Notes under the pieces: generated by a model
What the model was told of the DNA's origin: nothing
Database searches by the model: none
What the model saw: only the letters and a program-made list of their open reading frames with translations
In this document: positions 59,669 through 64,000 of the stretch, in pieces
Layout: each line of letters begins with the position of its first letter
Position numbering within the stretch: position 1 is the first letter of the stretch
NCBI GenBank assembly: GCA_050952125.1
Contig: JBMNKK010000004.1
Location: forward strand, 124,001-188,000
Direction: 5' to 3'
Source: UBA3951 sp050952125
GTDB taxonomy: Bacteria; Bacillota; Sulfobacillia; Fermentithermobacillales; Fermentithermobacillaceae
DNA: 64,000 nt
Translations under genes and position numbers: made by a program

Positions 59669-59838
59669 CTGCAAGTGCCCGCATGCGACCTCTCCTCACT
59701 GTCAGCGCTTCTCACATATGCGTGGCGTGCGAAGCCTCTATGCCTCTCCATAATACGCCTATATGCCCATACAGGCAACTAGCGAATGGGGCATTCTCAG
59801 CTCTAATCGTCTGCTCTCTTCGCGGTCAGGTCTTCGCG

Positions 59839-61059
59839 CTAGCCCGTGAGCCACGATAGTCCGGCGTCAACAGCTTTGCCGTCAAGCCGCACGGTCTCGC
59901 ACCCAAGGAACACCCTGAAGGCATCAATGCAGGTGGCGATAGCGCGGCGCATGTCGGCAGCGGCAGGGTCAACTCCGTCCTCCCACCACCAATTCTTGAT
60001 GACCATGGCCTTCGACTTGCGGTCGCGAACCGGCTCAAATCTAGCAACGAACCTGTCTCCGTACAAGAGGGGCAAGACGTAGTAACCGTAGCGCCGTTTG
60101 CCGGGAGGAACGTACACTTCCCAGGTATAGTCAAAGCCGAACAGCTCTCTGATATTGCGGCGATCCCACATGAGGTTGTCCAAAGGAGCGATTGCCGCGG
60201 CTCGAGGGGCGTCTGTGCCCGGATTGAGGCAAGCACCAAGAGTGCCCTCATCTTCCCTCCTCATGTAAAAGGGTACGGAAATGCCTTCGATGTTCACTTG
60301 CCTTAGGTCGCCTCTAGCAACCAGTCGCTTGATGGAGTCGGTCCTCCTGGCGCTGTCTGTCCCTTCTATGCCCAACCAACCCTCGGTACCCCTGCATGCC
60401 ATCAACCCTATACTGCCTACGCGGCGGTGGATATGCCAGTCGTGGTAGCTCTCAAAGGAGGGGTTCGGCTCGGGGGCTTCCAACAAAACGCGGCTTATGT
60501 GACGTTCAGCCAGGTCGTAGATCTTCCTCACGCCCACTTTCCGGTGGACTACGAGCTCGCCCCAGAAGTACATCGCCTCAAGCACAGCGCGGGCCAACCT
60601 GGTGGAGCCCCAGGGCCATCTCACAGCCTCCTCCATCTCAAGATCAGCAGAAGAAAGCGGTCCACGCCGCTCAATCTCTTCGCGCACCGATCCCGCGGCG
60701 TCAACAACAGGATGCGACTTGGTCTCGAAGTAGCGGCGAGCCCCTTCCCTGTTTCTCCTGAAATAGGGCCAGTCTTCCGTACAGTAGATGCACATGTTCT
60801 TGTCGAAGGTGTCAACCAGCGCCCTGTCCTCATATAAAGCCTCGTAAAGCATGGGAGTGCTGAAACCCTTTACTCTGGCCTGAAGGACCAACTCGTGGTT
60901 CCGGCCTGTGACATCGATCGGATCAAACTGTACGCACCGGACTCTCTTGAAGAACTCAAGAAGGCCGGCCTTTCCTTCTAGAGACCTCGAGGGCAGCAGT
61001 CTCTGATGTGATAAGAAGAAGCGTCGAGCCTGGGCCTGTGTGAGGTGGATAGCATCCAT
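59839..61059 (-). CDS. AlkZ/YcaQ-like DNA glycosylase
   Basis: A 406-aa protein of the winged-helix glycosylase family. The catalytic QFD motif is at residues 44-46 (RVRCVQFDPIDV), followed by IYCTEDWPYFRRNREG, YFWGELVVHRKVGVRKIYDL and PLDNLMWDRRNIRELFGFDY, then PLLYGDRFVARFEP. E. coli AlkZ excises bases at interstrand crosslinks made by azinomycin-like compounds, and paralogues remove alkylated bases. It is a single gene; the ATG at 61059 follows AGGACGG. A 230-base stretch after 61138 holds nothing that I recognise. Confidence 0.9.
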   Translation of the reverse strand: MDAIHLTQAQARRFFLSHQRLLPSRSLEGKAGLLEFFKRVRCVQFDPIDVTGRNHELVLQARVKGFSTPMLYEALYEDRALVDTFDKNMCIYCTEDWPYFRRNREGARRYFETKSHPVVDAAGSVREEIERRGPLSSADLEMEEAVRWPWGSTRLARAVLEAMYFWGELVVHRKVGVRKIYDLAERHISRVLLEAPEPNPSFESYHDWHIHRRVGSIGLMACRGTEGWLGIEGTDSARRTDSIKRLVARGDLRQVNIEGISVPFYMRREDEGTLGACLNPGTDAPRAAAIAPLDNLMWDRRNIRELFGFDYTWEVYVPPGKRRYGYYVLPLLYGDRFVARFEPVRDRKSKAMVIKNWWWEDGVDPAAADMRRAIATCIDAFRVFLGCETVRLDGKAVDAGLSWLTG

Positions 61060-61369
61060 CCGGCAGCACCGTCCTGTTGAATGGTTGGATCCTCGAACAC
61101 CCGTTCTATTATGGCTTGCTCCACAGGCGCAAGTCAAGCAAGGGCCCTAGGGGGTCCGCGCACACAGGCTCATCTATCCAGGCACTTATGTGGCTATCGC
61201 GAGACTAAGATCCCACACCATTCGGGCGGCTGTATCCGTACCTTTATCCTCTAGTCGGTCAGGAGTGGTGCACCCGGGAACGATGTACTCGCTTTCATAC
61301 CGCTCACGCCGAATCGAAATGCCACTACCATGGCAACAACCAAACCCGCCAGGATGTCCTTTCCGGTAA

Positions 61370-61945
61370 TCATTCCAGGGCAGTAAGCCGCTTGTGAGCC
61401 CTGGACAAGAGGTCTCTAGGCGGAATCGTCACCGGATACTCCTGCAGGCTATTGATGGCGCAGAACGCATTCACCGCTTCTTCTTCCGTGATGCGTCGCT
61501 TTTTAATGCCGAGTGCAAGCACCTCGTACAGGAGAAAAACAAGGATGCTTGTCCTTTCTTGGATAATAGACTGAGCATTCCGGTCATCGCTGAGCATGAT
61601 AGGAATGCCGAGTTCATTGCCAAGAGCTGCAGCGCGAAGTTCACCGCCGTGCATGAACGGTGAGTAGGACTCCACGAAGACCGCGATACTCCTCACTTGT
61701 TCGGGCGCAAGATCCCTGGCGGAATCAGTGTCGATGACGCGGACACTCCCCTGTCTGATGGCTGCAAGAAACGCATCAGCAGCACTCAGACTAATCTTCC
61801 TCAACACCTCTCGCTTCACACGTTCAGGAATGATGATCGAAGGGATGATAGAACACAGGAGGCTCAACCGACCTCCCTTAATGAACTTGATGATTACATC
61901 CGCATCGCTGACGCACTCTTCGCAGCTACATATGTCTATCCTCAC
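61370..61945 (-). CDS. PIN-domain-like nuclease toxin
   Basis: A 191-aa protein. Candidate catalytic acids of the PIN fold are D14 and D16 (CVSDADVIIKFIKGG), E102 (HGGELRAAALGNELG) and D120-D121 (IMLSDDRNAQS). It resembles DUF3368-type PIN proteins. It is the last gene of a XRE-peptidase-PIN operon, and its GTG overlaps the end of the peptidase gene by 20 bases. The likely role is an RNase that arrests growth when the peptidase and repressor no longer hold it in check. Confidence 0.8.
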   Translation of the reverse strand: MRIDICSCEECVSDADVIIKFIKGGRLSLLCSIIPSIIIPERVKREVLRKISLSAADAFLAAIRQGSVRVIDTDSARDLAPEQVRSIAVFVESYSPFMHGGELRAAALGNELGIPIMLSDDRNAQSIIQERTSILVFLLYEVLALGIKKRRITEEEAVNAFCAINSLQEYPVTIPPRDLLSRAHKRLTALE

Positions 61946-62705
61946 CTACGCCAAACTCCTCCGGTGTCTTATTCCAGGGCTCCAGTAAGCTGCGAAGTTT
62001 GGAGTAGGTGATGAGCCCGTTTTCGTAGTTATCTATCACTGCCTCAAGGAACCGCCGAGAACAGTACGGGCTCGTTGGTTTGACGAGATCCAGTTGAAAC
62101 CCTAGTTTCAGAATCGTGCTCTGGAGTTCCTCCTTGTTCTCCAGAGAACCCATAGCTCTGACGCGTCTGTATTGCGCCTGAGATGAGAACAGCCCGGCGT
62201 CATACATAGCATAGGCCATTGCGTGGTAACTGACCCTGAACACTTGCATCAGCTTGATGACTTCGCACTCGGTTGGGGGAGTCGCGCCGAAGCGTTTCAA
62301 ATACTCGTAGTGCACTCCCTCACGGGGAACAAGGAACTCCCCGGCGAATGCATCGGCGATGTCCTCTAGCCTATCTCCTGAGCCGGAGCCGGGATTGCAG
62401 TACATCTCATTCCGCATATCTCGATCATACAGGAAATGACATAATTCGTGAGCTACGGAGAATATCTGCCTACCCAACGTCTCGTCGGAGTTCACAAACA
62501 CAACCGGAACACGTTCGATAACGGCCAGGAACGCGTGCAGATTGGCGTTACCAGAGGGTGCACGGACAAGGAAGATGCCTTCGCTCTCGGCAAGATCGAA
62601 CATGTCCGGGACGGGGCCGCGGCCAAGTCCCATGCGGCCCCGGACGTCCTTAGCTCGCATGATGCCAATCTGTCTGCTCTCTCGTCTAATCCTCTGGCTA
62701 TCCAT
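61926..62705 (-). CDS. ImmA/IrrE family (COG2856) metallopeptidase
   Basis: A 259-aa soluble protein with HELCH at 86-90 and the third-ligand region DAFAGEFLVPREG near 118-130. Family members cleave a partner XRE repressor and are often found with it, as here. Its ATG overlaps the stop of the XRE gene by 8 bases. The C-terminal half is helical and contains an unrecognised domain that could bind the repressor or a signal. Confidence 0.92.
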   Translation of the reverse strand: MDSQRIRRESRQIGIMRAKDVRGRMGLGRGPVPDMFDLAESEGIFLVRAPSGNANLHAFLAVIERVPVVFVNSDETLGRQIFSVAHELCHFLYDRDMRNEMYCNPGSGSGDRLEDIADAFAGEFLVPREGVHYEYLKRFGATPPTECEVIKLMQVFRVSYHAMAYAMYDAGLFSSQAQYRRVRAMGSLENKEELQSTILKLGFQLDLVKPTSPYCSRRFLEAVIDNYENGLITYSKLRSLLEPWNKTPEEFGVGEDRHM

Positions 62706-63051
62706 GCCGCTGTCGCTCCCTAAGCTTAACCTGAATCAACATATCTCGGACCAGCCTCTCGATTGCGGAAACACGTTCTATGAAGGCCTCGCTTTCGGTG
62801 CTCTTCCTGAACCTGACTGCCAGAGACCGATCCTCTACGGGTGCAGTGAGCTCATCAACCGACACGCCCAGATAATCTGCAATCTTTCTCAGTTCAACGC
62901 TGTTGATTGCCTTCGTGCCACTCTCTATCTTCGTAACCACCGGTCTTGTCACACCAAGGACCCCGGCCAAGTCCTGCTGACTAAGGCCTCTCTTTTCTCT
63001 CTCTACTCTGATACGCGCGCCAATCTCTTCAAACGTTGGAGTTCGACTCAC
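62698..63051 (-). CDS. XRE-family repressor of the PIN-peptidase cassette
   Basis: A 117-aa protein with an XRE helix-turn-helix (IGARIRVEREKRGLSQQDLA, then GVTRPVVTKIESGTKAINSV) and a helical C-terminus (FIERVSAIERLVRDMLIQVK). The GTG at 63051 lies 6 bases after GGAGGGA; upstream starts are less suited. It is the first gene of the operon and should bind the palindrome at 63071-63124 that overlaps the promoter. Confidence 0.88.
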   Translation of the reverse strand: MSRTPTFEEIGARIRVEREKRGLSQQDLAGVLGVTRPVVTKIESGTKAINSVELRKIADYLGVSVDELTAPVEDRSLAVRFRKSTESEAFIERVSAIERLVRDMLIQVKLRERQRHG

Positions 63052-63077
63052 TGACGCTCCCTCCATTGGTGGTAACG

Positions 63078-63106
63078 TTATCTTACCATATTGAAGCACT
63101 CTATGT
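63078..63106 (-). promoter_or_regulatory. promoter of the XRE-ImmA-PIN operon
   Basis: The minus strand has TTACAT at 63106-63101 and TAAGAT at 63083-63078, 17 bases apart. Both hexamers lie on the operator arms. The 5' leader is about 20 bases. Confidence 0.5.
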
Positions 63107-63117
63107 AATATGGTATC
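63089..63117 (+). promoter_or_regulatory. divergent promoter of the small basic protein gene
   Basis: TTGAAG at 63089-63094 and TATCGT at 63112-63117, 17 bases apart, overlap the same operator. Transcription of the divergent gene is thus likely to respond to the same repressor. Confidence 0.4.
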
Positions 63118-63220
63118 GTAATGTTACACTGAATATTCACCATAGAGTAGAAGATTCCTCCAAGTTGAAAAGACTGGTTTCGATGTGCCTGAAAAGAAGC
63201 AAAGAGAAGGGACGAGAAAA

Positions 63221-63388
63221 GTGGCAAGAAATACTGGTCAGAACCACCGGCGTGGCGCTGTCAGACAGCGCTCACAGATCCAGGCGCCCAGCGGGAACTG
63301 GGTCAAGAGAGATAGTAAAACGGGACGGTTCATTGATCAGAAAACCAGCAGCGCTGGGCCCTTCAAGGGTGTCCGCAAGGAAAAGTGA
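63221..63388 (+). CDS. small basic protein with a KRDSKTGRFID motif
   Basis: A 55-aa, strongly basic protein ending APSGNWVKRDSKTGRFIDQK and PFKGVRKEK. I recall this C-terminal pattern from small hypothetical proteins in many bacteria, but no function is known. The GTG at 63221 follows AGAAGGGA by 8 bases; a longer form from GTG 63185 is possible. A terminator follows, and a divergent promoter lies upstream, so it is a real transcript. Its position opposite the XRE-ImmA-PIN cassette suggests shared control. Confidence 0.7.
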   Translation: MARNTGQNHRRGAVRQRSQIQAPSGNWVKRDSKTGRFIDQKTSSAGPFKGVRKEK

Positions 63389-63409
63389 GTCGAAGAAAAC
63401 ATCAGGACG

Positions 63410-63440
63410 CGCCCCGACAGTCGGAGGCGTGTTTCCTTTT
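63410..63440 (+). terminator. terminator of the small basic protein gene
   Basis: CGCCCCGA and TCGG-GGCG form an 8-bp stem with one bulged A and a CAG loop, followed by TGTTTCCTTTT. Confidence 0.7.
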
Positions 63441-63458
63441 ATCGCCCATCCCGAATCT

Positions 63459-64000
63459 CTACTCCGGTTCGGCAGCTCCTCCGACCTCATGCGCGTAGTC
63501 CACGCCGTCGGTGTACGAGTTGGCGGGGTTCCACAGCAAATAGGTCTCTATGCCACGGTCAAACACGGCCTTAATCTGCGCCTCCACTTCGGCGGGGCCG
63601 TATTTGATTCTCATGGAGAAATCCTGCAGCCAGGGCCGCACCTTGGCCCTCAGTCCCTGGCCGCGCTCCAGAGCTTCTTCCATAGCCTTGTACACGACCT
63701 CGTAGGGATGCGCTTCAGGAACCTGGAATCCGTAGATGCCCGGGTTGTAGTAGTGGGACGGGTAAACCATGGGGCACATGAAATCCACTGAATCGGCAAG
63801 CTGCTCCCATTTGTGGCCAATCCCCATGTCATCCGCAGCGATTGTTGCAAACCCGAATATGTCGGCGCTGAGGTACGCCTTATCCTTCAAAGCCTCACTC
63901 ATGTAGTCAAGGAAGGCCTTGATGCAATCGCCCCTCGTCTCGTAGTTCTCGGCTCCGGGCATAAGCACCGAGCCTGATCGCTCAAGGCCCTGAGCGCTGT
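63459..64000 (-). CDS. putative glycoside hydrolase (DUF4015-like), C-terminal part
   Basis: The gene runs off the right edge; the visible 179 residues end at the stop near 63459. The sequence IFGFATIAADDMGIGHKWEQ, SVDFMCPMVYPSHYYNPGIYG, QGLRAKVRPWLQDFS and YLLWNPANSY match the C-terminal half of the putative glycoside hydrolase family PF13200, a TIM-barrel type predicted to act on polysaccharides outside the cell. The 5' half is outside the window. Confidence 0.85.
   Translation of the reverse strand, partial: SAQGLERSGSVLMPGAENYETRGDCIKAFLDYMSEALKDKAYLSADIFGFATIAADDMGIGHKWEQLADSVDFMCPMVYPSHYYNPGIYGFQVPEAHPYEVVYKAMEEALERGQGLRAKVRPWLQDFSMRIKYGPAEVEAQIKAVFDRGIETYLLWNPANSYTDGVDYAHEVGGAAEPE

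Larger units (their letters stand above)
63071..63124. promoter_or_regulatory. palindromic operator, 20-bp arms
   Basis: TAACGTTATCTTACCATATT at 63071-63090 and its imperfect inverse at 63105-63124 (about 16 of 20 positions match) flank a 14-base centre. Each arm overlaps the promoter elements of both divergent genes. This is the expected site for the XRE repressor. Confidence 0.75.

Noticed and set aside
1..64000. CRISPR arrays, rRNA, insertion sequences, integrases
   Set aside because: No regularly spaced short repeats, transposase or integrase-like frames, or ribosomal RNA sequences were found on reading both strands.

Overview
This window comes from the chromosome of a Bacillota-type (Firmicutes) bacterium with a fairly high G+C content. 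Four things point to a Gram-positive, probably endospore-forming lineage: the gene order spoIVFA-like, spoIVFB-like, TIGR03960 radical SAM, TIGR03936, RNase E/G, rplU, prp, rpmA, obg, nadD, LCP, rsfS; an L27 protein with the N-terminal extension cut by Prp; an S-layer (SLH) protein; and strong GGAGG-type ribosome binding sites. GTG and TTG starts are common, so many starts below were chosen by ribosome binding site and not by the longest frame. Most genes lie on the minus strand. No rRNA, insertion sequence or CRISPR array was seen, and there is one tRNA (Ala-GGC).

Layout. 1-5.4 kb: mixed genes (M23 peptidase, radical SAM, CPBP protease, nitroreductase) with two decayed fragments (a beta-propeller and an ABC permease). 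5.5-11.1 kb: a surface-protein operon, in which a very large secreted protein carrying a near-identical 675-bp tandem repeat is broken by one missing base, followed by an SLH protein. 11.4-12.8 kb: a membrane-embedded LuxR regulator. 12.9-25.0 kb: the conserved housekeeping and sporulation block. 25.1-26.2 kb: a two-gene operon of an unknown protein and a NUDIX-like protein. 26.3-29.4 kb: four genes for an uncharacterised membrane complex that includes a DUF6754-type protein. 29.7-37.8 kb: a small NusG-domain-II protein, then hpt-purE-purF-purM-purN-purH-purD-queT. 38.3-50.4 kb: a two-part locus built from two paralogous pairs (a MutL/GlmL-like ASKHA ATPase plus a protein with biotinyl/lipoyl-like hairpins), two LolD/MacB-type ABC ATPases, two FtsX-like permeases and an XRE-TPR regulator. 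50.5-56.7 kb: M20 amidohydrolase, polysaccharide deacetylase, ATP-grasp protein, guaB and a transglutaminase-like protein. 56.9-59.7 kb: Cys-rich proteins with an ArsR regulator and an ArsP-like permease. 59.8-61.1 kb: an AlkZ-like DNA glycosylase. 61.4-63.4 kb: a PIN / ImmA peptidase / XRE cassette with a long palindromic operator and a divergent small basic protein. The window ends inside a putative glycoside hydrolase.

The strongest candidate for an undescribed system is the 38.3-50.4 kb locus. MutL/GlmL-type proteins are normally accessories of B12-dependent carbon-skeleton mutases, but no mutase subunit is present here. Instead the ASKHA protein is consistently paired with a lipoyl-hairpin protein and an ABC transporter, and the whole set occurs twice in diverged form. 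The four-gene membrane cluster at 26.3-29.4 kb is the second candidate. Function in both is inference from gene content, not demonstrated.
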